DNA from: Chitinophagales bacterium
GTDB taxonomy: Bacteria; Bacteroidota; Bacteroidia; Chitinophagales; Saprospiraceae
Direction: 5' to 3'
Assembly (NCBI GenBank): GCA_013299105.1
Contig: JAAFJY010000028.1
Coordinates: 1 to 64,000 of the forward strand
Length of the DNA: 64,000 nt
Shown here: piece after piece, positions 34,251 through 43,425 of the stretch
Layout of the letters: each line of letters opens with the position of its first letter
Numbering within the stretch: position 1 is the stretch's first letter
Made by a program: the position numbers and the translations under genes
Notes under the pieces: generated by a model
The model's input: the letters and a program-made list of their open reading frames with translations, nothing else
Databases searched by the model: none
What the model was told of the DNA's origin: nothing

Positions 34251-34507
34251 GACAACCTAAATTTGTGCACACATGCTGAATAAATGGGTTTGGTAGCTTT
34301 GAGCAATTGAATAAGGCAAGTTAGCTATTTTTGTACTCATAGACGAGAAAAAATCATAAAACCAGCGGCGATCTTGCAGGAAAGTACTTCTAACTTCAAA
34401 ACACCATTTCGCAGCAAGCAAGTTGAACTTTGACAGATCTTTCTGATGAACTTGTTGGTCAGAGCTGCGATTTTTTTGTAAAACATACTGCTCAAAATGC
34501 TATTTTG
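34251..34507. other. divergent intergenic region, left part
   Basis: The gap between CotH (minus) and MFS (plus) is 483 bases. TATTTTTG at 34326-34333 could be a plus-strand -7 box, with TTG spacings of 16 or 24 that are not ideal. Foldback copy 2 follows. A stretch with ACTTCTAACTT and CAGATCTTT near 34390-34440 is echoed near 41310-41330. Confidence 0.4.
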
Positions 34508-34638
34508 TATTTGAGCTAAAATAAACTGGGCATATTTGCTTTTGAGGTTTAGCAAAAAAGAACACAAATTCTTTCATCCAGCTGTTTTTATTTTTTTCAC
34601 CAAACCCAAATCCGGCCACCTTATTATTTTACGCTCCC
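34508..34638 (-). repeat. foldback repeat FB1, copy 2 (reverse)
   Basis: Reverse orientation: begins TATTTGAGCTAAAATAAAC and ends TTACGCTCC. The inner block CATCCAGCTG and the arms GGTTTAGC and CCAAACCC match the other copies. It ends about 95 bases upstream of the MFS start. Confidence 0.85.
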
Positions 34639-34733
34639 TTTGCTGTTCAACCAATCGCATAACGTGGGTTTTACCAGCAAAAAAACCACAAGCGCGTACA
34701 CCACTGTGCCCAAATCCTTCAATTATTGTTGTC

Positions 34734-35867
34734 ATGAAAACCCAACGCATTGCTGTAGCCGCTTTCTTCTTTGCCAATGGCTTTTTGTATTCCAACTGGA
34801 CGGCGCGTTTGCCAGAATTTCAGGAAAACCTGGGCGTGAACGACGCCGTATTGGGCTCTTTGCTTTTTCTGATTGCCTTGGGTGCGATCATTGCCATGCC
34901 TTTTTCGGGCTGGCTCACCACTCGCCTCGGCAGTCGGCGGCCTAGCATCATCATGGGCTTGTTGTTTTGTTTGGTTTTGGCCTTGGTACCCATTTTTCAA
35001 GAAGCTTGGCTGGTCAGCTTGGTTTTCGTTGCGTTGGGCATCAGCACGGGCTCGATGGACGTGGCCATGAATGGGCAAGCGATTCTGGTGGAGCGCTTGT
35101 TTCAAAGGCCCATCAACGCTTCTTTTCACGCCACTTTTAGCATTGGCATGGCCTTGGGGGCTGGTTCGGGGGCTTTGATTTCTCGTTTTGGCATTCCGCT
35201 TCAGCTCCATTTGCCCCTGATCAGCGGCTTGGTCATTTTGTTGTTGATCCGGGCTTCCACCCAATTGGTACGCGACGAACCCGAACCCAGCGAAGGCGAC
35301 GAAGGCCATTTTCGCTGGCCTAGTCGGGCCATTTTGCCCTTGGGCCTGATTGCTTTTTGCTGCATGTGCGGCGAGGGCTCGATGGTCGATTGGTCGGCGC
35401 AATACATGAACAAGGTGGTTGGCAAAAGTGAGGATTTTTCGGCCCTGGCCTTCGCTTGTTTCGGCATTGCCATGACCATTGGGCGCATTTTTGGGGATTA
35501 CAGCACCCAAAAATTGGGGCCTCGCCAGCTTCTGCTCATTGACAGCGCGCTGACCATCCTGGGTTTGAGCCTGGCGTTGGGCTTCCCCAGTGTTTTGACC
35601 ACTTTTGTCGGTTTTTTCCTGGCGGGTTTGGGTTTTTCGACCATCATTCCCCTGGTTTTCAGCCGGGCGGGCAACATGCGTGATGACAATCCCGCAGCGG
35701 GTATCGCGATGGCCAGCACGGTCGGTTATGCTGGTTTTTTTGTAGGGCCGCCCAGCATTGGGTACTTGTCGGAGTTGTTTGGTTTGAGGGTGGGTTTGTG
35801 TTTTACCTTGGGGCTTTGTGTGGTGATGATGGGGATTGTGTTGGCTACTTTTTCGAAGAAATCATAA
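34734..35867 (+). CDS. MFS transporter (YbjJ/fucose permease-like)
   Basis: 377 residues, about 12 hydrophobic segments. The N-terminus RIAVAAFFFANGFLYSNWTARLPEFQENLGV and PFSGWLTTRLGSRRPS (motif A-like) fit MFS members related to inner-membrane protein YbjJ. The substrate is unknown. The frame is open from 34536, but this extension runs through the foldback repeat, so the ATG at 34734 (MKTQRIA) is the start. The VOC gene follows after 12 bases, probably in one operon. Confidence 0.88.
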   Translation: MKTQRIAVAAFFFANGFLYSNWTARLPEFQENLGVNDAVLGSLLFLIALGAIIAMPFSGWLTTRLGSRRPSIIMGLLFCLVLALVPIFQEAWLVSLVFVALGISTGSMDVAMNGQAILVERLFQRPINASFHATFSIGMALGAGSGALISRFGIPLQLHLPLISGLVILLLIRASTQLVRDEPEPSEGDEGHFRWPSRAILPLGLIAFCCMCGEGSMVDWSAQYMNKVVGKSEDFSALAFACFGIAMTIGRIFGDYSTQKLGPRQLLLIDSALTILGLSLALGFPSVLTTFVGFFLAGLGFSTIIPLVFSRAGNMRDDNPAAGIAMASTVGYAGFFVGPPSIGYLSELFGLRVGLCFTLGLCVVMMGIVLATFSKKS

Positions 35868-35879
35868 AAAAATTATCGC

Positions 35880-36284
35880 ATGACCTTAGAACACGTGGCC
35901 CTCTGGACCACCGATCTCGAAAAGTCGAAAGACTTCTATGTAAAATACTTTGCTGGCGTCCCGAATGAGCGCTACTTCAACTCCAACAAGCAATTTGAGA
36001 GTTATTTTCTCACTTTTGCTGGTGGCGCTCGTTTGGAAATTATGAAAATGCCCAATATTCCGGCCAATCAAAACGACACCATTCAAGCCCAGTACCTGGG
36101 CCTGATCCACCTGGCTTTTGGCGTAGACAGCATGGCTGAAGTAGATGCCAAGGCAGCCGAATTGAAGGCCGCTGGCTTTCCCATCCTCAGTGGCCCGCGC
36201 AAAACGGGTGATGGGTACTATGAGTTTGAGACTTTGGATCCCGATCAAAATCGACTGGAAGTGACTGCGCTGTGGCGAGGGTAG
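35880..36284 (+). CDS. VOC family protein (glyoxalase/bleomycin resistance-like)
   Basis: 134 residues with two beta-alpha-beta-beta-beta halves: LEHVALWTTDLEKSKDFYVKYF starts the first and GLIHLAFGVDSMAEVDAKAAEL the second. Metal ligands are probably His in LEHVALW and LIHLAF and Glu in LEIMK and NRLEVT. Reactions in this superfamily vary (lactoylglutathione lyase, antibiotic binding, dioxygenases), so no substrate is assigned. Immediately downstream of the MFS gene. Confidence 0.9.
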   Translation: MTLEHVALWTTDLEKSKDFYVKYFAGVPNERYFNSNKQFESYFLTFAGGARLEIMKMPNIPANQNDTIQAQYLGLIHLAFGVDSMAEVDAKAAELKAAGFPILSGPRKTGDGYYEFETLDPDQNRLEVTALWRG

Positions 36285-36291
36285 GGGAGAA

Positions 36292-37236
36292 TCACGCTGG
36301 AATCAGCTCGAACTTGTCAATCAAATCCAAGTGTAAGGTAATGTGCCCATCCTCTTCAAAGTACATGGGTGAAAACTTGGCGTTACAAATCAAGTCTTTG
36401 GCGGCGTAAGAGCCGTTGGTGTGAACGTTTTGGGCAAAAGTTTCGTCGTATCCGCTAATTAGGATTACGATTTCGGGTTGCATGTTGGTAAGGTCCGGGC
36501 CTTCTTTTTGGTAGAGGGGGCTGCTTTCGTCGATCGGGTGTACAACGGTCCAATTCAAAGGAAACAAAACTACTTTGTCTCTTTCCAGGGTGAGTGGTGC
36601 AAATTTGCGGGTTTTCACACCATTCACGAGCTCAATCCAGGCCATTGTAATCCGTACTTCTAGGTTGATCAAGTTGTTGTTGCGCAGGTTGGCGATGCGA
36701 AACATCAGGGCTTTGCCATCTTTGTAAGGACTGATCAAGGCGTTTTTGCTGAAAGCGATTTTTGCCTTTGGCCTGGAAAAACGGGCAAACAAAAGCCCCG
36801 TGGCCAGGGCAAATACCATCAATCCCAACAAGGCCTCAATCGAAGCTACCGCGTTGGCAGACATGCCTTTGGGGCTGAGGAACCCATAGCCAACAGTCGT
36901 CAAAGTCTGGGCGCTGAAAAAGAAGAGGTCAAAAAATGAGCTCATGCCCGTTTCCGCATTTACCCCATTGAATTGATCGGCACCAATCAGGTAAAAAACC
37001 GTAGCAAAAAGCAAATTGACCACAAAATAGAAAGTAAAAACCAGGGCGAAAAACTGTCCCCAACTCATCTCCACCAAGTTTTGATAGGGGGTCCAGATGG
37101 CGTGGCCTTTGCGCACAACGTTGTAGCTGCCGTCGCTATTGATCAGGCGCTCACTTCCAGTAGCTTTGTTTCCAAAGCCCAGATCATTTGGTTCTTCGGG
37201 TTTGCCTTTTTTGGGCCTGAATGTGGATATTCTCAT
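36292..37236 (-). CDS. inward-rectifier potassium channel (KirBac family)
   Basis: 314 residues. Two membrane helices (about 65-88 and 135-155) flank the pore loop with the selectivity filter TLTTVGYGFLSP. A slide-helix region precedes them. The cytoplasmic IRK-like beta domain forms the C-terminus (ALMFRIANLRNNNLINLEVRI, DKVVLFPLNWTVVHPIDESSPL). The frame is open to 37278, but that part is repeat-derived (DVHHPYKH), so the ATG at 37236 is chosen. Convergent with the VOC gene. Confidence 0.93.
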   Translation of the reverse strand: MRISTFRPKKGKPEEPNDLGFGNKATGSERLINSDGSYNVVRKGHAIWTPYQNLVEMSWGQFFALVFTFYFVVNLLFATVFYLIGADQFNGVNAETGMSSFFDLFFFSAQTLTTVGYGFLSPKGMSANAVASIEALLGLMVFALATGLLFARFSRPKAKIAFSKNALISPYKDGKALMFRIANLRNNNLINLEVRITMAWIELVNGVKTRKFAPLTLERDKVVLFPLNWTVVHPIDESSPLYQKEGPDLTNMQPEIVILISGYDETFAQNVHTNGSYAAKDLICNAKFSPMYFEEDGHITLHLDLIDKFELIPA

Positions 37237-37240
37237 GTGT

Positions 37241-37330
37241 TTATATGGGTGGTGGACATCCCGATGGGCTGTGCCCATCTACGACGGGCGGTGTCCATCG
37301 CTGACATATTTCGCCCTTTCAGGGCTTGTT
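37241..37330. repeat. REP-like hairpin cluster
   Basis: Contains GATGGGC-tgt-GCCCATC, a following GACGGGCGGTGTCCATCG and GCCCT-ttc-AGGGC in about 90 bases, between the start of the KirBac gene and the end of the M16 gene. It looks like a REP/RAYT-associated repeat. No transposase gene is present nearby. Confidence 0.55.
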
Positions 37331-38639
37331 AGTTGAAATAAAAAAGGTCTCCCTCTTCATCGTCGTCTTCTTCTGCGCCTACAAATGAACCTACGTGCTC
37401 TGGGCCCATGCTTTTGTAAATCAATCGATTGCAGCGATTTTTTTGCAAAAGAGTCGCTGCTAAACGTTGGACATCTGCGGCGCTGACTTGGGCGTAGTTT
37501 TCAGGTTCTTCGTTCAGCATATTGGCGTCTCCGAGCAATTCGTAGATGGCCAGGCTCATGGCCTTGCTGAGGATGCTCAGTTCGGAAAAAATCAAGGCGC
37601 TTTCGGCGCGGTTTTTGCATTTTTGCAACTCCATTTCGCCAACGCCATTGTCAATCAAATCCTGGATTTCAGCCCAGATGGCGGCTTCTGCGTCTTCCAT
37701 ACTGATGCCTTCCGCAGGTTTGCCTTCGATGATGAATAGGCCTGGATCCAAGGTGCCGCTGTGGTAACAATCAATGGAAGAAAAGAGTTGTTTTTCTTTC
37801 AATAAACGCCTGAACAACCTGGAACTTGAGCCATTGCACAGTACATCCGAGAGCAAATCCATTGCGTAATAATCAGGGCTCAGGCGCTCAGGGCAAGGAA
37901 AGGCCAGGTACAAAGCATCCAAGGGTACGGGGCTGTCTAAGCTCAGTTCTCTGAATTCAGTTTGCATGGGTTCAACCGCTAATTTTCGCTCAGGTACTGG
38001 CCCAGCTGGAATGTCTCCAAACCATTTTTCAGCCAAAACCTTTACTTCCTCCGTTTTGACTTTCCCTGCTACGACCAAGATTGCGTTATTGGGACGGTAA
38101 TGGTTGAAAAAGAATTTTTTGACATCGTTCAAAGTAGCCGCTTCTACATGCTCAGGCACCAAGCCGATTACTGGCCAGCGGTAGGGATGCTGTTGGTAAG
38201 CGAGCTTGGACAAGTGGTGCCACATGTCGCCATAAGGCTGATTGAGGCAGGTTTCTTTGAACTCTTCAACTACCACCTTGCGCTGCACCTCCAAAGATTT
38301 TTTGCTGAAATTCAAGCTCAACATGCGATCTGATTCCAGCCAAAAGGCCGTTTCCAGGTTTTGTGCGGGCAATACTTCGTAAAAATTGGTATAGTCTGTA
38401 TTGGTAAAGGCGTTGTTTTCGCCACCAGCCATCTGTAAAGGGGCGTCGAAGTCAGGAATATTGGCCGAACCGCCAAACATGAGGTGTTCAAACAAGTGTG
38501 CAAACCCTGTACGGTCAGGGCTTTCATCACGGGACCCTACATTGTACAATACATTCAGTGCAGCCATCGGCGTATCGTGATCCTCGTGCACCAACACCTT
38601 CAGCCCATTGGCCAGTTCAAAACGTTCAAATTGAATCAC
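37329..38639 (-). CDS. M16 family metallopeptidase (insulinase/mitochondrial processing peptidase-like)
   Basis: 436 residues with the inverted zinc motif HxxEH in TGFAHLFEHLMFGG (about residues 49-53) and the distal Glu in the second helix (RKVVVEEFKETCLNQPYG). A complete single M16 unit (active N half, inactive C half). It probably degrades short peptides in the periplasm or cytoplasm. No signal peptide is visible, so it is likely cytoplasmic. The start is a GTG at 38639. The last residues are acidic (EEDDDEEGD). Divergent from the POTRA/barrel gene. Confidence 0.94.
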   Translation of the reverse strand: MIQFERFELANGLKVLVHEDHDTPMAALNVLYNVGSRDESPDRTGFAHLFEHLMFGGSANIPDFDAPLQMAGGENNAFTNTDYTNFYEVLPAQNLETAFWLESDRMLSLNFSKKSLEVQRKVVVEEFKETCLNQPYGDMWHHLSKLAYQQHPYRWPVIGLVPEHVEAATLNDVKKFFFNHYRPNNAILVVAGKVKTEEVKVLAEKWFGDIPAGPVPERKLAVEPMQTEFRELSLDSPVPLDALYLAFPCPERLSPDYYAMDLLSDVLCNGSSSRLFRRLLKEKQLFSSIDCYHSGTLDPGLFIIEGKPAEGISMEDAEAAIWAEIQDLIDNGVGEMELQKCKNRAESALIFSELSILSKAMSLAIYELLGDANMLNEEPENYAQVSAADVQRLAATLLQKNRCNRLIYKSMGPEHVGSFVGAEEDDDEEGDLFYFN

Positions 38640-38849
38640 GGTTGATTATTTTTCAGGTGAAAGATCATTCTTGTTTTCACCCATTTCGTACATCAACAAA
38701 AGAAAGGCATTTTTGGATGAAAAAGATGTTTTTTTAGGAAAAAAGAGCAGCAACAATTTTAAAAATCAGCCTGCCATGTGTCAAAGTGAACATTTTTCTC
38801 CTAACACTTTCCTGATTTGTAGTAAATTACAGCTTCCAAAGCAACCCTG

Positions 38850-40316
38850 ATGAAGTCCAAGCTGCTGCTTATTTGTCATCCCAATCGGATGCGCCACTCT
38901 CTTTTGTTGGCGCTAGGCTTGCTTTTTATGACATTTACAGGTCAAGAAATTTGGGCTGCCGAAACCGATCCACCCACCTACATCATCGTCGACAGCATCA
39001 GTATTGAGGGCAACCGCAAAACCTTGGACAATGTCATTTTGCGCGAGTTGCCGTTTCGCCAGGGCGATACCATTTCATTAGACAAGCTGGCCGAAACCCT
39101 GCAATGGGCCAAGGAGCAGGTGCAAAACACGGGCATGTTTCGCGAGGCCGACATCGTTTACCAAAACTGGGAAGGAGAGTCGAATCGGGTCCATTTGCAG
39201 GTTCAGGTCAAGGAAAGCTGGTACCTTTATCCCATCCCTTACATGGAATTGGCCGACCGCAATTTCAACGTTTGGTGGGTGGACCACAATGGCTCCCTCG
39301 AGCGCCTGATTTATGGCCTGGATTTTACCCACCGCAATTTTACAGGCAACCGCGATCGCTTTCAGCTCAAATTCAACCTGGGCTATACCCGCCGTTTTGC
39401 TTTTTCTTATGAGCTGCCTTTTTTTGATCGACAAAAAATATTTGGGCTGAGCTTCAAAACTGAAATGGCCAGCAACCGCGAGCTCAACTACCTCACCAAG
39501 TCCGACAAGCAAGAGTTTTTCAAAGACGAGGAAAGCTTTGTTTACCGCCGTTTTCGCACCACCCTGGGCCTGAGTTGTAGGCCAGGCTTGCGCATCACCC
39601 ACCGCTTGTGGTTCAGCTACCAACACAACCAAATCGCTGATATTGTGGCCCAGGAGCTCAATCCAGATTTTTTCCTGGAGGGTCGCAGCCAGCAGCGCTA
39701 CTTGAGCCTTTCGTACAACTATGCCTACGATACCCGCGACCAAAGGCCCTATCCGCTCAAGGGAGAGTTGATCACCTTCAATGCTGAAAAAGATGGCTTG
39801 GGCTTGGTTTCAAAAGACCGTAACGCCCTGACTTTTCATGCGCGGGTAGCCAAGTTTTGGCCCATCGGCGAACGCTGGAATGTGGCCGCAGCGCTGCGTG
39901 GCAAATATTCTGCCATCCGTACACCACAACCTTACAACGATAACCGTGCCTTGGGTTTTGGAGACAACACCATGAAAGGTTACGAATACTACATCATTGA
40001 TGGCCTTGACATGGGCATGCTCAGTACTAGTATGCGTTTCAAGGTGTTGCAAAAACGCATCAATTTTGGTAAAATAATTCCGGTAGAGCGGTGGCGTGAA
40101 CTGCCTTTTAGGATATATTTGGGTCTTAATGGCGATGCGGGCTACGTCAACAATCCATTCGACCGAAACTGGAATACCTTTAGCAATCGGATGCTTTGGG
40201 GCGGAGGGGTGAGCCTGGATGCCGTGTTTTTCTTCGACAAGGTGTTTAAATTCGAATACAGCTTCAACCACCTCGGAGAGGGGGGACTTTTCCTTCATTT
40301 CAACATGAATATTTGA
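38850..40316 (+). CDS. one-POTRA outer-membrane protein (BamA/TamA-like, Omp85 superfamily)
   Basis: 488 residues. Signal peptide within about 1-35 (ends GQEIWAAE). A single POTRA domain follows (about 40-120: YIIVDSISIEGNRKTLDNVILRELPF, then VQNTGMFREADIVYQN). The rest is a 16-strand-like barrel with FNLGYTRRFAFSYELPFFDR and a C-terminal GVSLDAVFFFDKVFKFEYSFNHLGEGGLF. BamA has five POTRAs and about 800 residues, so this is a short Omp85 homologue, possibly for a dedicated export or assembly job. It overlaps the nadK start by one base (TGATG). Confidence 0.85.
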   Translation: MKSKLLLICHPNRMRHSLLLALGLLFMTFTGQEIWAAETDPPTYIIVDSISIEGNRKTLDNVILRELPFRQGDTISLDKLAETLQWAKEQVQNTGMFREADIVYQNWEGESNRVHLQVQVKESWYLYPIPYMELADRNFNVWWVDHNGSLERLIYGLDFTHRNFTGNRDRFQLKFNLGYTRRFAFSYELPFFDRQKIFGLSFKTEMASNRELNYLTKSDKQEFFKDEESFVYRRFRTTLGLSCRPGLRITHRLWFSYQHNQIADIVAQELNPDFFLEGRSQQRYLSLSYNYAYDTRDQRPYPLKGELITFNAEKDGLGLVSKDRNALTFHARVAKFWPIGERWNVAAALRGKYSAIRTPQPYNDNRALGFGDNTMKGYEYYIIDGLDMGMLSTSMRFKVLQKRINFGKIIPVERWRELPFRIYLGLNGDAGYVNNPFDRNWNTFSNRMLWGGGVSLDAVFFFDKVFKFEYSFNHLGEGGLFLHFNMNI

Positions 40317-41197
40317 TGCAGGTCGTTGTTTACGCCTATACCCTGAAAGAGCCGGATTTGTCCCATATCCAACGCCTGTTCGACGCCTTGCACGAAGAAG
40401 GAGCCACCGTTTACGTGTATGCCCCCTATCTGGAGTTGATCAAGGGCAAGATCAAATTCCAAAAAGATGTAGGCAAGTTTGAAGGCTATCTTGATTTCGG
40501 CCTCAAAAAATTCGACTTCGTGATCGCCTTGGGTGGAGACGGCACCATCCTCAGCGCTGTGACCCATGTGCGCGAAACCCAAATCCCCATTTTGGGCATC
40601 AACCTGGGGCGTTTGGGCTTTTTGGCCAGTGTAGAAAAAAAACGGATTCGCGAAGCGGTTCAACTTCTACGGCGAGGCAGTTACAACATCGAGCCTCGTG
40701 GCTTGATTTACCTCGAATCCAATCATCCTCTTTTTGGCGATGCCCGTTTTGCGCTCAATGACTTTACGATCTTGAAGCGTGATACGTCCTCAATGATCAT
40801 CATCCATACTTATATCAATGGTGCTTATCTCAATTCGTATTGGGCCGATGGCATTATTGTAGCCACCCCGACAGGCTCAACAGGGTATTCTTTGAGTTGT
40901 GGTGGGCCAATCATTTTCCCCAATTCGGGTAATTTTGTGATCACACCAGTAGCGCCGCATAACCTCAATGTACGCCCCGTTGTCATCTCTGACGATTCCG
41001 TGATTTCTTTTGAAGTAGAAGGTAGGGCCGAAAATTTCCTTTGCACCTTGGATTCTCGCTTTGAAACCATCACCGCTGCTCACCAATTAGCGGTACGCAA
41101 AAACGATTTCAGCATCAACCTGGTGCAGTTGCAGGATTATGGTTTTATGGACACCATGCGTGGAAAATTGTTTTGGGGGCAGGATTCAAGGAATTAG
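40316..41197 (+). CDS. nadK: NAD kinase
   Basis: Phosphorylates NAD to NADP. 293 residues with the GGDGT motif (VIALGGDGTILSA), the second motif NDFTILKRD and IVATPTGSTGYSLSCGGPI. The ATG at 40316 overlaps the stop of the Omp85-like gene by one base, so translation is probably coupled; a TTG one codon earlier is less likely. No related pathway gene is nearby. Confidence 0.96.
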   Translation: MQVVVYAYTLKEPDLSHIQRLFDALHEEGATVYVYAPYLELIKGKIKFQKDVGKFEGYLDFGLKKFDFVIALGGDGTILSAVTHVRETQIPILGINLGRLGFLASVEKKRIREAVQLLRRGSYNIEPRGLIYLESNHPLFGDARFALNDFTILKRDTSSMIIIHTYINGAYLNSYWADGIIVATPTGSTGYSLSCGGPIIFPNSGNFVITPVAPHNLNVRPVVISDDSVISFEVEGRAENFLCTLDSRFETITAAHQLAVRKNDFSINLVQLQDYGFMDTMRGKLFWGQDSRN

Positions 41198-41544
41198 CAA
41201 GGGTATGTATTCTCGGTTAAACATACTTTATAGTAGGCTTTATGAACCCGTTATTTTTTTTGAATAAACACCCACCTGGTTCTAAGATTTCAGTTGCCAA
41301 AGTGTTGCGACTTCTAACTTTTGCAGATCTTTGTTGACTTTGGTGTAGCATAGATGGAATACCTTGTGCCGCTACTGATTGATACTTTGCTCTCCACAAC
41401 AGTTGTTAGAAAAACGCTTTTTCAAAACACTTCAAAAAATTGAATTTTTTGATCCTTAGTACAGCGTTTTTGAGTTCTTGTAAGGTGGTTTGTTTACTTT
41501 AATTGAGCACAAATACTCATCAGAAAACCCGTTGTTCAAAAATA
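41198..41544. other. long 3' region after nadK
   Basis: Over 340 bases without a gene. It includes a nested hairpin 41410-41471 (AAAAACGCT/AGCGTTTTT outside, TCAAAAAAT/ATTTTTTGA inside). A stretch at about 41483-41520 (TTGTTTACTTTAATTGAGC and following) resembles the right arm of foldback repeat FB1, and may be a decayed remnant. Confidence 0.4.
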
Positions 41545-41584
41545 AAAATCCCCCTTTCAACACTACGATCGAAAGGGGGATTTT
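41545..41584. terminator. strong bidirectional terminator
   Basis: AAAATCCCCCTTTC (41545-41558) pairs perfectly with GAAAGGGGGATTTT (41571-41584), a 14-bp stem with 12-base loop and A/T tails. It can end nadK (plus) and the coiled-coil gene (minus). Confidence 0.9.
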
Positions 41585-41661
41585 GGCAGATGCTTGAAAA
41601 GTTGAAAATTTACCTTGCTGCCATTTAGGGCCGCCAAAGGCCGGTTTTAAATGATGCTGAG

Positions 41662-41800
41662 GGAGCGAAAAAAAAGGTGGACGGATTTGGGTTTAGCGAA
41701 AAAAGAGCACTACCAGTTTAAGCAACTGGATGAAAGGAAGTTGTGTTCTTTTTTTGCTGAACCTCAAAAGCAAATATGTCCATCTTTTTTAGCTCAAATA
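41662..41800 (+). repeat. foldback repeat FB1, copy 3 (forward)
   Basis: Starts GGAGCGAAAAAAAAGGTGGACGG, contains CCAGTTTAAGCAACTGG, an extra block shared with copy 5, and ends TTAGCTCAAATA. GGTTTAG (41690-41696) faces CTGAACC (41757-41763), a G-T wobble in the stem. It lies at the 3' side of the coiled-coil gene, unlike the others. Confidence 0.85.
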
Positions 41801-41821
41801 CTAAATTTTTCAAAAGAAGGA

Positions 41822-43351
41822 TTACGCATCTTTTTTATCATCAGCATTTTCCTGCTCGCTTGCTTCAGTTGCATCATCAGCGGGAGCCTCGGCTACCGGA
41901 GCATCTTCAGTGGGCGTTTCGGCTTCAGGTGTTTCCACTGTAGGTTCAGCAGTAGTTGCTTTTTCGAAGGCTTCTTTGACTTCTTCCAAGAAATCAGCGA
42001 CTTTTTCGCCTACCACTTCACTTACCGCTTTAGCCGTGTCGATTGCGTCTTCCAATGACTCGCCAACGATGTTTGTTACCGCTTCGATCAGGCTATCGCC
42101 TGGTTTTTCATCGGTTTTCTCTTCGTTTTTGGCTCCCAGCTGCTCGGCGGCTTTTTTCAGCTTCTCATCGTCATCCTTGCGGGATTCGCTGGCTTTTTTG
42201 ATGTCTTCAGCAATTTTCTGCTCGGCCGCTTTTTTAGCTTCGCCTATTTTTTCGCGGCGGGCTTCTTTTTCGCGGATCGACTCCAGTTTTTTATCCAGTT
42301 CGGCCTGGGTTTGGGTCATTTCGTTGAGCTTTTCCTGCTTGGAGCGCAGGCGCTCTTCGATCATGATGATTTTGGCTTGGCGAATCTGGGCTTCAAGCTG
42401 CCCATCGGTAGTGGCCACTTTGCGCTTTTGAAACTCCAAGTCGTCCTCATCGCGTTGGATGGATTGGCGCATTTTGCCGATAGCCTGCAACAAACCTTCG
42501 TAACGGCGGCCCAATCGCTCACTGCCCGATCCTTCTTCACCACCTTTGCCTTCTGTACCAGCACTGTAGGCAGCATTGGCATCACTGCCGCCGCCGCCGC
42601 GCTTACCCTTGACCAATTTGAAAGCAGCATCCAGGCGATCCCAGATTTTGTTGCGGTGGTCTTTGGTGAATTTTGCATCGCGGATTTTGCGCTGCATTTC
42701 ACGCAACTCGTCGAACAAAGGTGCCAAACGGAAGCCATCGGCTACCTTTTTCTCCAATTCTTCTAGTAAGGTGGTGAATTGTTCGAAGTTATTTTTAGAC
42801 AAAGTATCGAACTCGGCATCCAGTCGATTGCGCAGGTTCTTCATCTGGCCAAAGAGCTGGTTAGTACCTTCGCGCAAAGCATCCGCGTGCTCGCGGAAGA
42901 GGTTGCGTTCGCGCACCTGATTTTGCACTTTTTCCCAGAAGTTTTTCAACTCATCCCAGGTACTGCCTTCAAATTTGATGGCTTTTTCGATTCGATCGCC
43001 GAATTCAGCCAGTTCAGACTTGTAAGATTGGTACAATTTGGTCGAAAGTACGATGAATTGCCATTCGGTTTGGGCGCGTTGCACCACATCATCGCGTTCG
43101 GCTTTCAGGTTGTCTGGCAAAAGCGAGCCACTCATGGTCAGGTCGCGTTCTTCTACTGAAAAACCATCTGGAAATTCAACAGCGTTTCCGTCACGCCATT
43201 CCTTCATCATGAGTTGACTAAAATCTTCGGTAGCGATGTGCTCAGGAAAAGTGAACACTTTGACTTTGTTTTCGTCTACCAGCAATTCCAGGGCAATGAG
43301 CAATCGTTCGTTCTGCGCGTTAGATCCCCAAAGTACGAGCTTGGTCTTCAT
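41822..43351 (-). CDS. coiled-coil protein with acidic Ala/Glu tail, 509 aa
   Basis: Not assigned. The N-terminal 60 residues (MKTKLVLWGSNAQNERLLIALEL, VKVFTFPEHIATEDF) form a small alpha/beta domain. Residues about 80-230 and 290-400 are long charged helices, probable coiled coils (SERLGRRYEGLLQAIGKMRQ, EEKLRSKQEKL-type). A Gly/Ser insert (GKRGGGGSDANAAYSAG) separates them. The last 60 residues are low-complexity Ala/Glu/Pro/Asp. No signal peptide. The ATG at 43351 is preferred over a GTG at 43360. It is on the same strand as asd, 74 bases after it. A structural role is inferred. Confidence 0.7.
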   Translation of the reverse strand: MKTKLVLWGSNAQNERLLIALELLVDENKVKVFTFPEHIATEDFSQLMMKEWRDGNAVEFPDGFSVEERDLTMSGSLLPDNLKAERDDVVQRAQTEWQFIVLSTKLYQSYKSELAEFGDRIEKAIKFEGSTWDELKNFWEKVQNQVRERNLFREHADALREGTNQLFGQMKNLRNRLDAEFDTLSKNNFEQFTTLLEELEKKVADGFRLAPLFDELREMQRKIRDAKFTKDHRNKIWDRLDAAFKLVKGKRGGGGSDANAAYSAGTEGKGGEEGSGSERLGRRYEGLLQAIGKMRQSIQRDEDDLEFQKRKVATTDGQLEAQIRQAKIIMIEERLRSKQEKLNEMTQTQAELDKKLESIREKEARREKIGEAKKAAEQKIAEDIKKASESRKDDDEKLKKAAEQLGAKNEEKTDEKPGDSLIEAVTNIVGESLEDAIDTAKAVSEVVGEKVADFLEEVKEAFEKATTAEPTVETPEAETPTEDAPVAEAPADDATEASEQENADDKKDA

Positions 43352-43425
43352 AGTTGTCACAAATTAGGCAGCTTGGGTTTTGGTTTTGCCCCTGCTGCTC
43401 GGCTAAGTAGAGTATGGTGCTGGGT

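Noticed and set aside
34536-34733. Extended N-terminus of the MFS transporter
   Set aside because: It is the translation of foldback copy 2; the first transmembrane segment follows ATG 34734.
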